Shown here: positions 33,752 through 41,334 of the stretch, piece by piece
Layout of the letters: each line of letters begins with the position of its first letter
Numbering within the stretch: position 1 is the stretch's first letter
Assembly: GCA_027619375.1 (NCBI GenBank)
Contig: JAQCFL010000004.1
Coordinates: forward strand, 1 to 44,222
Reading direction: 5' to 3'
DNA: 44,222 nucleotides
Source of the DNA: Verrucomicrobiota bacterium
Lineage (GTDB): Bacteria; Verrucomicrobiota; Verrucomicrobiia; Verrucomicrobiales; Akkermansiaceae
Position numbers and translations under genes: made by a program
Notes under the pieces: model-generated
Databases searched by the model: none
What the model was told of the DNA's origin: nothing
The model's input: only the letters and a program-made list of their open reading frames with translations

Positions 33752-35809
33752 TCAGGGCTTGAGGGCGGGCCCGGGCCCGGGCCCGGGTTCCGTGTTGATC
33801 CAGACCGTCATCGGGTTGCTGATCCGGTTGGCCCACGCGTAGTATGGGACGGCCGTGAGGGAGACGCGGTTTCCGGTGGTGCCGAGGGCTTCGCCCGTGA
33901 GGACCGTCACGCCGCCGAGAAACTCCGGGCGGAATTCCGCCTTGAGGGGGGCATCGGGGGTCAGGATGAGATCGGCGACTTTCTCGCCGGGATGATCCTG
34001 CTCCTCCAGGCAATAGACGATCGGCCCGCGCATCAGGGTGACCCGTTCCCGGCCCCGGACCGGAGGCTGGCCCCCTTTCCCATATTCGGTCATGAGTTTC
34101 TCATTCGAGTAAACCCGCTGCACCGGCATGGGGAGGTCCAGGCGGATCACATCGCCGGCCTTCCATTCCCGGTTCAAATGCACATAGCCGTCGGCTTGCG
34201 GCGTCGCATCGGTCGCCTGGCCGTTCACCTTCAGGCCAACGGGTGGAACCTTCGCCTGGCCGTAGTTGTAAAGATCGGAGGGAACCGGCCGACCTTGAGC
34301 CCAACCGGGAATGCGCAATTGCAGGTCGAAGCGCGCCGCCCGGTCCGGGGTGACGATGAGCTGCACGCCACCGTCCCACGGGTAATCGGTCTCCTGAGAC
34401 AGCTTGACCGTCACGCCGCTGTCCATCTTGATGGTCGCCTCGCCGGCGAGGTAGAGGTTGACCAGGATTTGTTCCTTGCCGCGGGCATAGGCCAGGCCGC
34501 CGATCTGGGGGATGATGCGCGCGATGTTCGTCGGGCAGCAGGAGAGGCCCTTCCACGGCCCCCGCTGGCCCTTGTTCTTGACGAGCCGGTTCTCGTAGAA
34601 ATACCCGTTGCCGGCGATCGAGAATCCGGCGAGCACGCCATTGTGCAGAGCGAGCTCCATGACGTCGATGTACTTGGTATCGCCCTTGAGCAGGTTCATC
34701 CGATACTGCCACAGCGCATGGGCGACTGCCGCACAGGTTTCGGCGTAGGCCCCGTCATGAATCAGCACGTAGGGATCGCCGAACCCCTCGAAGCCGTACT
34801 GCTGGGTGCCCAGTCCCCCGGTGATGTACATCTTGCGTCCCACCACGTCCTCCCAGAGGTGGTCCAGCGCGTTCTCGTAGCCGGGTGCCTCCTCCGTGAA
34901 CCGGACCACATCGGTCATGGCGGCATACATGTATCCGGCCCGCACGGCATGACCGACCGCCTCGAACTGCTCCACCACCGGCTTGTGGTCCTGTCTCGCC
35001 AGACGCTGCCCCATGGGGCCCTTGCCCTTCACCTCCGTGGCGGGATCGAAGGGCTTCCGTGCCGTGCCGTGCAGGTGCCCGCGCTCATCGAGGAAGAAGC
35101 GAGCCAAGTCGAGGTAGCGCCGCTCGCCGGTGGCGCGGTAGAGCTTGATCAGGGCGAGTTCCACTTCCTGATGGCCATCGACATCGTATCGTTTTCCGGG
35201 CCCGAAGACGCGGTCGATATTGTCGGCGAAGCGCTTGGAGGCGTCGAGCGCCTTCGGGTCGCCCGTGAGCTTCTCGTGTTCGACGGCCATCTCGAAAAAA
35301 TGGCCGGCGTTGTAGGTCTGGTGCATCGCCATGTTGTCCCAGCGCTTGTCCTGATCCTTGAGGATGTAAAAGGCGATCAGGAACCCGTCCTCCTGCTGCG
35401 CGGCCAGGACGCGGTCGAGAACGCCATCGACGCGCTTCATGAGGCGCTCGTCCCCGCCGTAGGCCAGGGTGTACATCGCGCCTTCGAGGACCTTGTGGAG
35501 ATCCGAGTCGAAGGCGGCGTGTCCGGTGCACTCGCCGTCGGCCACGCCCGCCGCCCGATCGAAGTTGGCCATGTGCCCATCGTTCTCGAGCATGTTGAGC
35601 GAGTGGTCGATGGTCAGGTCCAGATGCGTCTTCAAACGCTTGCCCCAGAACCCGCCGCGCACCGTGACCTTGCTGTGGTCCACTTCCTCCAGCCCCCGCA
35701 GGGGCGGCAGGGGAGGGGAGGCTTCGGCCCGGTTGACCCCGCCCAGGGCGGTCAGGGCCGAGACAACAACAGCAACGGCGCCTGCCTTTCGATTGATCGT
35801 CATTTTCAT
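33752..35809 (-). CDS. GH127-type beta-L-arabinofuranosidase (DUF1680), second copy
   Basis: A 685-aa secreted enzyme, starting at the ATG at 35809 (MKMTINRKAG, signal peptide to about AEA). It has VTVRGGFWGKRLKTH near the N-terminus, DSDLHKVLEGAMYTLAYG, and an intact zinc site, E357-T-C359 and C424-C425 in LSCCPTNIARI. It shares the whole length with the block A copy (FGDPYVLIHDGAYAE versus FGDPYLLPNKTYCE). Sequence differences around the acidic loop suggest a different substrate. The C-terminus is EPGPGPGPALKP, encoded by a palindromic GGGCCC tandem. Third gene of block B, 113 bases after the sulfatase stop, with a hairpin in between. It may act on the same polymer as copy 1, at another linkage. 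Confidence 0.88.
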   Translation of the reverse strand: MKMTINRKAGAVAVVVSALTALGGVNRAEASPPLPPLRGLEEVDHSKVTVRGGFWGKRLKTHLDLTIDHSLNMLENDGHMANFDRAAGVADGECTGHAAFDSDLHKVLEGAMYTLAYGGDERLMKRVDGVLDRVLAAQQEDGFLIAFYILKDQDKRWDNMAMHQTYNAGHFFEMAVEHEKLTGDPKALDASKRFADNIDRVFGPGKRYDVDGHQEVELALIKLYRATGERRYLDLARFFLDERGHLHGTARKPFDPATEVKGKGPMGQRLARQDHKPVVEQFEAVGHAVRAGYMYAAMTDVVRFTEEAPGYENALDHLWEDVVGRKMYITGGLGTQQYGFEGFGDPYVLIHDGAYAETCAAVAHALWQYRMNLLKGDTKYIDVMELALHNGVLAGFSIAGNGYFYENRLVKNKGQRGPWKGLSCCPTNIARIIPQIGGLAYARGKEQILVNLYLAGEATIKMDSGVTVKLSQETDYPWDGGVQLIVTPDRAARFDLQLRIPGWAQGRPVPSDLYNYGQAKVPPVGLKVNGQATDATPQADGYVHLNREWKAGDVIRLDLPMPVQRVYSNEKLMTEYGKGGQPPVRGRERVTLMRGPIVYCLEEQDHPGEKVADLILTPDAPLKAEFRPEFLGGVTVLTGEALGTTGNRVSLTAVPYYAWANRISNPMTVWINTEPGPGPGPALKP
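33767..33787. repeat. GGGCCC tandem palindrome in the end of the GH127 gene
   Basis: Three copies of GGGCCC plus GGG, 21 bp and fully self-complementary. It encodes the GPGPGP tail of the GH127 protein and could form a strong RNA hairpin just before its stop codon. Confidence 0.7.
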
Positions 35810-35897
35810 AGTAAGTGCCAACAGTTGGTCAGGCCTCCGCGGACGGATGCCTTCGATGTTCATGCTACGGTGTGCGCGGCGTGCGCTGGTTGAGTGA

Positions 35898-35916
35898 GGC
35901 CCGGGTCGGACGGGCC
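35898..35916 (-). terminator. Hairpin just after the sulfatase stop codon
   Basis: GGCCCG (35898-35903) and CGGGCC (35911-35916) form a 6-bp GC stem around 7 bases, 7 bases beyond the sulfatase stop on the minus strand. No T-run follows. It may be a partial terminator or a 3'-end stabiliser dividing block B. Confidence 0.3.
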
Positions 35917-35922
35917 GCCCGC

Positions 35923-37311
35923 CTACTTGGCCTTGTATGGTTCCGGGGCGAGCACCTTCTTTTCCGGGTAGTCCTCGCCGCGGATGCTGCCCAGGACGGA
36001 CAGTTGCCAGTCCTTCAGCTCGGCCTTCATGCGCTCGAGGATCTCCGGTTGCGTGGCGGCGAGGTCGTTCTTCTCGGATATGTCCGCGAGCAGATCGTAG
36101 AGCTCATACTCGTCCGGGCCGCGTTTGTGCAGCTTGTATTGGTTGTCGTTCCAGGCGGCGGGCCCCCCTTCGAGGGTCTCGCTGCCGTGATGCCAGAAGC
36201 CGATCGGCTGCGGTCGTTCCTTCATGCTGCCATCCAGCAGCGGCACGAGGCTGATCCCGTCGAGCGGCCGGACCTGATTGGGGATATCGATGTGCAGGAG
36301 GTCCACGATGGTCGGGTAGATGTCGCTGGTGCAGGCGGCCACCTCCGTCACCGCGGGCCGCTTGATCCGCGCCGGCCACTCGATGATACCCGGGACGCGG
36401 ATGCCGCCCTCCCAGAGTTCTCCCTTGTGACCGCGCAGCACGCCGTTCGAGCCAAAGGCGTCGGGGGCGGCCTTCTCATCCACCCACGCGCCGTTGTCGC
36501 TGTTGAACCAGAGCAGGGTGTTGTCCGCGATGCCGAGCTTGCGCAAACCGTCGCGCAGGGTTCCCATGCTGCGGTCCACGCCGATCATTTCGCCATAGTA
36601 AGGCGAGCCACCGGCGGCCTCGAGGTCTGCGGCGGTGGGCTCGAGCGGCACGTGGGGACTGCCGAACCAGATGACGGCCAGAAACGGGGCCTCCGCCTTC
36701 GCGTTCTTTCCGATGAACTTCAGGGCCGCCGCGACAATCGCGTCCGAGCCGTCGCCGGGCACCTTTTCGGGCGTCCCGTTGTTGCTGAAGGTCCAGTCCG
36801 TGTCGAACCAGTTGGAGACCGTGTACCATTCGTCGAATCCGAAATTGCCGGGATGGAGCGGATCCTCGGCGGGAAGGGCCCGGCCCATTCCGGGCTTGCC
36901 CCCGCTCAAGTGCCACTTGCCGAAATGCCCGGTGGTATAGCCGGCCTTCTTGACGGCCTGCGCGATGGTGATCTCCTGCTTGCGCAACGTCATGCCGGGC
37001 CAGAAGGTCCCGCCGCGGTTCGGATTGCGGCCGGTCATCACGCTGGCGCGGGTCGGCGAACAACTGGGATGGGCGGCGTAGAAGCGGTTGAAACGAAGGC
37101 CGGCCGCGGCCATCGCGTCGAGGTTGGGGGTTTGGATTTTTTTCAATCCGTTGTAGCTGACATCGCCCCAGCCCTGGTCATCCGTCATGCAGAGGATGAT
37201 GTTCGGCTTGGACGACTGGTCGGGTGCCGGATCCGCGGCGCGGGCCGGGATCACAGTAAGTAAGGCGAGCGCGGACAGCGTCCGGATCGCGCGGGAATGG
37301 TTGTTCTTCAT
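35923..37311 (-). CDS. Secreted type I (formylglycine) sulfatase, second copy
   Basis: A 462-aa sulfatase with a signal peptide (to about ARAAD), the metal-site residues D44-D45 in CMTDDQGWGD and the nucleophile motif C84-S-P-T-R88 followed by ASVMTG. Other family blocks are present: FGKWHLSGGKPG, SDNGAWVDEKA, GHKGELWEGGIRVPGI and the C-terminal NQYKLHKRGPDEYELYDL. Formylglycine modification of Cys84 is required and no maturase is in the window. It differs clearly from the sulfatase at 6719-8110, so it probably removes a different sulfate. It lies 12 bases after member 2 of the transglutaminase-like family, making the two a tight pair. Confidence 0.9.
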   Translation of the reverse strand: MKNNHSRAIRTLSALALLTVIPARAADPAPDQSSKPNIILCMTDDQGWGDVSYNGLKKIQTPNLDAMAAAGLRFNRFYAAHPSCSPTRASVMTGRNPNRGGTFWPGMTLRKQEITIAQAVKKAGYTTGHFGKWHLSGGKPGMGRALPAEDPLHPGNFGFDEWYTVSNWFDTDWTFSNNGTPEKVPGDGSDAIVAAALKFIGKNAKAEAPFLAVIWFGSPHVPLEPTAADLEAAGGSPYYGEMIGVDRSMGTLRDGLRKLGIADNTLLWFNSDNGAWVDEKAAPDAFGSNGVLRGHKGELWEGGIRVPGIIEWPARIKRPAVTEVAACTSDIYPTIVDLLHIDIPNQVRPLDGISLVPLLDGSMKERPQPIGFWHHGSETLEGGPAAWNDNQYKLHKRGPDEYELYDLLADISEKNDLAATQPEILERMKAELKDWQLSVLGSIRGEDYPEKKVLAPEPYKAK

Positions 37312-37323
37312 GTTGTTGATTGC

Positions 37324-38988
37324 TTACTTTGCGTTGAGCTCGAGATAGTGCACCGCGATTCCGCGCTGGAAGGGGGCTGAGATACGCACGGGTTGCGGGC
37401 CCTTTTCCAACTTGATTTCCACGGAGGGGGTCATGTCCCACAAGCCCTTGGACCAGGGAACCTGGACGGTGACGGGATCGTTGGCACCCGTCTTGATGTC
37501 AAATACCTGGTCCACATTCGCAGCGGCGACCTTTATCACCAGGGAATACGTTCCCGCCGCGGCCACCTCAAGGGTGTAATCGACCCAACTGCTCTCGATG
37601 TTCTTCTGGAAGTTCACCTGTTTGCCTCCGGTGGAACAATCATTGACGACTATCCCGGACATGCTGGAAAAGGCTGCGGCCTCGATCCTGGTTGCGCCTG
37701 CCGCCACCTTGATCGGCCCGCCCTGCACCTCGGCCGAGGTGGTCTCCGGGGTGAGTTCCTTCTCGGCTTCCGCCGCCTTGGCCGAAGCGGTGAGGTCGGT
37801 CTCCAACGCGCTCAGGGAACTTTGGATCTTGTGGGCGACCTCCATGATGGCGGCCGCCTGATCGGGTGCCCCAAGTGCGGAGGCGAGCCACCGCAGGTGT
37901 TCCACCATCGAGAATTCCGCCTCGTGGGACCGCTCCTCCACTCCCGCAAGGAAGTCCGGACCGGCCAGCCCCTCGAGCTTTGAAAACTGCCATCCGCGGC
38001 CGTAGCCGACCTTCCAGGCGCTGCCGGGCTGCGGTTCGGACATCGGAAAGGCCGATTTGTAGGCCACGCAGGCATGGGCCGGCTGCCCCACCCCAATGGC
38101 CGGGATGCCGAAGGCATGGCAGACCATCTGGGCCCACGACGCGCGGGGACCGCATTTGCCGCCGCCTGCCAGGATATTCTTGAAGTTGACGTAGCCCGCC
38201 GGATAGAATTGAGGCGGCGCGTTGCGACGCCAGACCTCGCTGGTCGAGTTGACCACCAGTTCGTTGATCTTGAGGTCGGGCCGCCAGGTGTTGATGACTT
38301 CCCGCGCCCAGGCCAGATCCTCGTTGGTGGCCCCGGAGTGCACCACCCGGGCATATTCCCACACGGTCAGGTGGTCGAAGCTTGGGAAGAGTTCCTTGTT
38401 CTGGTGCGCCTCCTTGTAGTGTTTGAACCGATCCACCGGATCAACGGGCGTGGCGGCACCACCGGCACCGATGTTGACCGAGCCCGGCGGGCGGATCGCC
38501 GTTGCTATGGCCAGCTTCAAATAGATGCCCTCCTTGGCGTCCGGATCGGCCAGGAGGATCCTGTTCCAGATGTCCAGCGCGGTCACGGAAAGTTGGTAAT
38601 CGTCCTGCTCGCGGGCCGCGAGTCCGATCGGAACGCATCCCTCGAGATACAGATCCATGGCGGGGGTGTTGTTGAACAGCCAGGTCAGGAAGGCCTGGTT
38701 GGAGGGATCGGCCTTGGCAAAGGCCCCCAGTTGCTCTGCGCCGGTCTTGGCGATGAGTTGCCTCTGGTTCAACACCGTCAGAAAGGCCGGATCCTTGAGC
38801 AGGGCTCCGAGGGCGCTCTCGTCCGCTTTGGGCGGCGTCTTCTGATTGAGCCAGGCGGTGGTGTTCGTCAAGTATCCGGAGAAATCACCGGACTTGCTGG
38901 CGGTGTCCAGATCCTTGGAATTCGGTTCCCAGGCGTGGAGCAGTGTGGAAAGCGCGCACACGAGCGCGCCGGTGAGGAGGCATTTCAT
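37324..38988 (-). CDS. Secreted transglutaminase-like Cys-His protein with CBM6-like tail (member 2)
   Basis: A 554-aa protein, first gene of block B; the ATG at 38988 opens a signal peptide MKCLLTGALVCALSTLLHA, with the mature protein beginning WEPN. The core carries GGGKC279GPRASW, H305 in GVGQPAHA, and then YGRGW and GPD345F, so all conserved positions of the family are present. A CBM6-like jelly roll spans about 428-554 (TRIEAAAF, STGGKQVNF, WVDYTLEV, GTYSLVIKVA). The chemistry is not established: the Cys-His arrangement is what a transglutaminase-fold peptidase or acyltransferase would show. It is the closest match to member 1. It pairs with the sulfatase 12 bases downstream. The third family member lies just across the divergent region. 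Confidence 0.78.
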   Translation of the reverse strand: MKCLLTGALVCALSTLLHAWEPNSKDLDTASKSGDFSGYLTNTTAWLNQKTPPKADESALGALLKDPAFLTVLNQRQLIAKTGAEQLGAFAKADPSNQAFLTWLFNNTPAMDLYLEGCVPIGLAAREQDDYQLSVTALDIWNRILLADPDAKEGIYLKLAIATAIRPPGSVNIGAGGAATPVDPVDRFKHYKEAHQNKELFPSFDHLTVWEYARVVHSGATNEDLAWAREVINTWRPDLKINELVVNSTSEVWRRNAPPQFYPAGYVNFKNILAGGGKCGPRASWAQMVCHAFGIPAIGVGQPAHACVAYKSAFPMSEPQPGSAWKVGYGRGWQFSKLEGLAGPDFLAGVEERSHEAEFSMVEHLRWLASALGAPDQAAAIMEVAHKIQSSLSALETDLTASAKAAEAEKELTPETTSAEVQGGPIKVAAGATRIEAAAFSSMSGIVVNDCSTGGKQVNFQKNIESSWVDYTLEVAAAGTYSLVIKVAAANVDQVFDIKTGANDPVTVQVPWSKGLWDMTPSVEIKLEKGPQPVRISAPFQRGIAVHYLELNAK

Positions 38989-39085
38989 GGTTGTATTCTC
39001 AATCGTTTTCACGGGAGAGGGATTTGGCGCGTGGCCGGGTTTGGTTGTGGGGATTTTCGGGAGTGTCACTTCAGCCGCGCCGGCC

Positions 39086-39149
39086 GGGAGTGTCGCACGC
39101 TGCCCTTAAAGTGGCCGCACCAAAGGGGTGCGGAAGACGCCGCACTCCC
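39086..39149. repeat. REP-like palindromic cluster in the block B leader
   Basis: GGGAGTG at 39086-39092 mirrors CACTCCC at 39143-39149. Inside are two smaller hairpins: CCGCACC-AAAGG-GGTGCGG (39115-39133), and GTGCGG-AAGACG-CCGCAC overlapping it (39128-39145). Two competing stems in one 64-bp unit is the layout of REP elements, although an attenuator-like switch is also possible. It lies about 100 bases upstream of the block B start codon and inside the predicted transcript. Confidence 0.5.
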
Positions 39150-39183
39150 TAGCCTGAAGCGGGTGGACTGGACTCATGGTGTG

Positions 39184-39212
39184 GAAATATGCCGGGGTGG
39201 CGGAATTGTCAA
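39184..39212 (-). promoter_or_regulatory. Predicted sigma-70-type promoter of block B
   Basis: On the minus strand a perfect TTGACA (39212-39207) is followed, after 17 bases, by TATTTC (39189-39184), a partial -10 match. It would give a start near 39177 and a leader of about 190 bases carrying the REP-like hairpins. Only position and box match support it. Confidence 0.35.
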
Positions 39213-39335
39213 AGTGAGATCTCTCCCGCTCATCAAATTCAGGGCAGATCAGCAGGGAGGGGCCATGCGGGAGAGTCCTTTTTCGGCGTGAACTAGGAAA
39301 AAATTTAGTCCAGAAAAAAGGGGAGGATTGAATGA

Positions 39336-39363
39336 TTGATTCTGCAATCCGGCCCCGTAGTAT
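39336..39363 (+). promoter_or_regulatory. Weak candidate promoter of block C
   Basis: TTGATT (39336-39341), a 16-base spacer and TAGTAT (39358-39363), each 4 of 6 to consensus. A start near 39370 would place the first ATG (39375) almost at the transcript end and would favour the ATG at 39408 as the true start. AT-rich runs at 39298-39320 precede it. Confidence 0.22.
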
Positions 39364-39374
39364 CGACCACCACC

Positions 39375-41156
39375 ATGAAACTGCAAACCCCCATCTTGAA
39401 ACTAGTAATGAAAATCTTCCTCCTTTGTTTGCTCGCGGCTGTTCCAAGCCTCGCCGACATCGCTCCCCGGGAAACGGATGCCGGGGGGGGGGCGGGAGCG
39501 AAGAGAGCATCCGGACGGACCTACTACGTGAGCCAGTCGGAGGGGAACGACAGTTGGAATGGGCAGGCCGTCAACGCATCGGGGACCGCGGGGCCATGGA
39601 AGACCCTCAAGCGGGCCTCGATCAACTACCAACCGGGCGACACGCTCCTGCTGAAGCGCGGCGACACTTGGAACGAGGAACTCGCCCCGAAGGGCAATGG
39701 GTCTGCGGAGCGGCCTATCACGATCAGCGCCTATGGTAAAGGTGCCAAACCGATCATCGACCGGGAGAATTTCAAGGAGGATCTCACCGGCATCCGGCTC
39801 TCCGACCAGGGAGGATTCAAGATCGTGGGGATCGAGTTCAAGCACTGCATGACCGGCATTTACGGCGAGTATTCCGACGGCTGTCCGACCAAGAAGTTCA
39901 TCTGGATCGAGGACTGCTATTTTCACGACTCACTGCATTATCAGCACTACGAGGATTACCCCAAGCGCAAGATCGGCCTCGGCATCTGCTTTTTCTCGTT
40001 CGAACGCGACAATGAAATCGTGCTGTCCGACATCATGATCAAGGACTGCGTCTTCCGGAGATTGGCCTCCGCAGTCTGGACCAACAGTCCGGACAACTTC
40101 AACAAGAACGCCTCCTATGTTTACAACTTCAAGAACATGATCATGGAGGGCTGCCTGTTTGAGGAAGGCTACCAATGGCAACAGGGCATCCGCGGGGTGG
40201 ACACGGGTGCCATGCGCAACTGTGTGACCCACGACATCGGCCGGTTGGACAACTTCCTGTCCTTCAATGGTGTCGCCGGATCGATGTTTTTCCGATGCAA
40301 GGACTGGGTCTTCGAGGATTGCGAGTGGGGCTTTGTCTCCATCGGGGGCGGCAGCGGCGATGGCGAGGCCTTCGACTTCGAGGGCAACTGCGACAACATG
40401 ACGATGCGCAACTGCCTGTTCCACGACACCGACGGGCCCGGTTTCCTGCTTTGCTGTTATGCCTCCGATGGGCACCCCCACTCGGGGATCGTGATGGAGA
40501 ACTGCGTCATCAACGGGAAGTCCAAGCGCCCGATCGGCTTGCCGCGCTGCGCCATCGTCAACACCACCGACTGGAACGAATCGACCTGGAAGAACTGCCG
40601 GTTTTATCTCTCGCCGGGCGAGGCCCTCATGAGGGTGATGGATCCCGAGAAGGACAAGAGAACGAAATTCATCGACTGCGAGGTGATCAACCTGAGCGCC
40701 GCTTGCAGCAGCCCGAATCTGGCATTGGGGGCCAAGGCATCGGCGTCCTCGGAGCAGGCAGGGAGCGCTGCCTCCTCGGCTCATGACGGGAATTCGTCCA
40801 CAGCCTGGAAGGCCGGGGCCTCGGACGGGCAGTGGCTCCAACTGGTGTTTCCCGCCCCGCAGGCGATCAACGAGTTCAGAATCCGGGAGGACCCTTCCTC
40901 ATCCATTACCTGTTACGAGATCCAGTATGCCGACGCCAAGACGGGTGATTGGGTCGCCTGTTTCCGCGGGCGGGAAATTGGGAAGGGTTTCATTGCACCC
41001 ATTGTCAGCCGGACGACGCGGGGGGTGCGTCTGCGCATCATCGAGGCAGGCAGCGGGAATCCAGCCATCAGCGAGTTTGAGGTCTACTGCGCCCCGGGCG
41101 GAGCGGCTTTCAACGACCCGACCGGCGCGGAGGCCGTGAAGGTCGTCGGCAAGTAA
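39375..41156 (+). CDS. Secreted right-handed beta-helix protein with C-terminal discoidin domain
   Basis: A 593-aa protein. The ATG at 39375 was taken; an ATG at 39408 gives a tidier signal peptide, MKIFLLCLLAAVPSLA, and may be the real start. Residues about 50-440 start with YYVSQSEGNDSWNG and TLKRASINYQPGDTLLLKRG, the opening of parallel beta-helix proteins (pectate-lyase-like superfamily), with repeated short strands (MTMRNCLFHDTDG, IVMENCVINGK). Residues about 446-575 are an F5/8 type C discoidin-like domain (NLALGAKASASSEQAG, DGQWLQLVF). No catalytic signature of a named lyase or hydrolase family was recognised. It could be a lyase, hydrolase or binding protein. First gene of block C, and divergent from block B. 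Confidence 0.75.
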   Translation: MKLQTPILKLVMKIFLLCLLAAVPSLADIAPRETDAGGGAGAKRASGRTYYVSQSEGNDSWNGQAVNASGTAGPWKTLKRASINYQPGDTLLLKRGDTWNEELAPKGNGSAERPITISAYGKGAKPIIDRENFKEDLTGIRLSDQGGFKIVGIEFKHCMTGIYGEYSDGCPTKKFIWIEDCYFHDSLHYQHYEDYPKRKIGLGICFFSFERDNEIVLSDIMIKDCVFRRLASAVWTNSPDNFNKNASYVYNFKNMIMEGCLFEEGYQWQQGIRGVDTGAMRNCVTHDIGRLDNFLSFNGVAGSMFFRCKDWVFEDCEWGFVSIGGGSGDGEAFDFEGNCDNMTMRNCLFHDTDGPGFLLCCYASDGHPHSGIVMENCVINGKSKRPIGLPRCAIVNTTDWNESTWKNCRFYLSPGEALMRVMDPEKDKRTKFIDCEVINLSAACSSPNLALGAKASASSEQAGSAASSAHDGNSSTAWKAGASDGQWLQLVFPAPQAINEFRIREDPSSSITCYEIQYADAKTGDWVACFRGREIGKGFIAPIVSRTTRGVRLRIIEAGSGNPAISEFEVYCAPGGAAFNDPTGAEAVKVVGK

Positions 41157-41334
41157 CTGGAAGTTTCACAACCCCGCCTTTCTTTCCTTCCAGGGCTAGA
41201 AACGGGATCAACTGGAATGGCACGAACTTTAGCGGGCCTCTTGGCGTCCGGGGTTGGTCCCAAGCCGCTTCGGAGCGTTCCCAACTAACGACGAGTGCTC
41301 TTAAGTTCGTGGCATTCGGATCAACTGTCAAATA
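41157..41334. other. Intergenic gap inside block C with two hairpins
   Basis: CTGGAAG (41157-41163) and CTTCCAG (41187-41193) form a 7-bp stem with a 23-base loop directly after the beta-helix stop codon. Further on, CGCT-TCGG-AGCG near 41268-41279 makes a short stable hairpin flanked by GTTGG and CCAAC. No T-run and no clear promoter were seen, so read-through from the beta-helix gene is possible. Confidence 0.3.

Noticed and set aside
33551-35893. 780-codon plus-strand frame opposite the second GH127 gene
   Set aside because: Antisense to an enzyme with an intact zinc site, and it also runs across the neighbouring gene's start; no recognisable domain.
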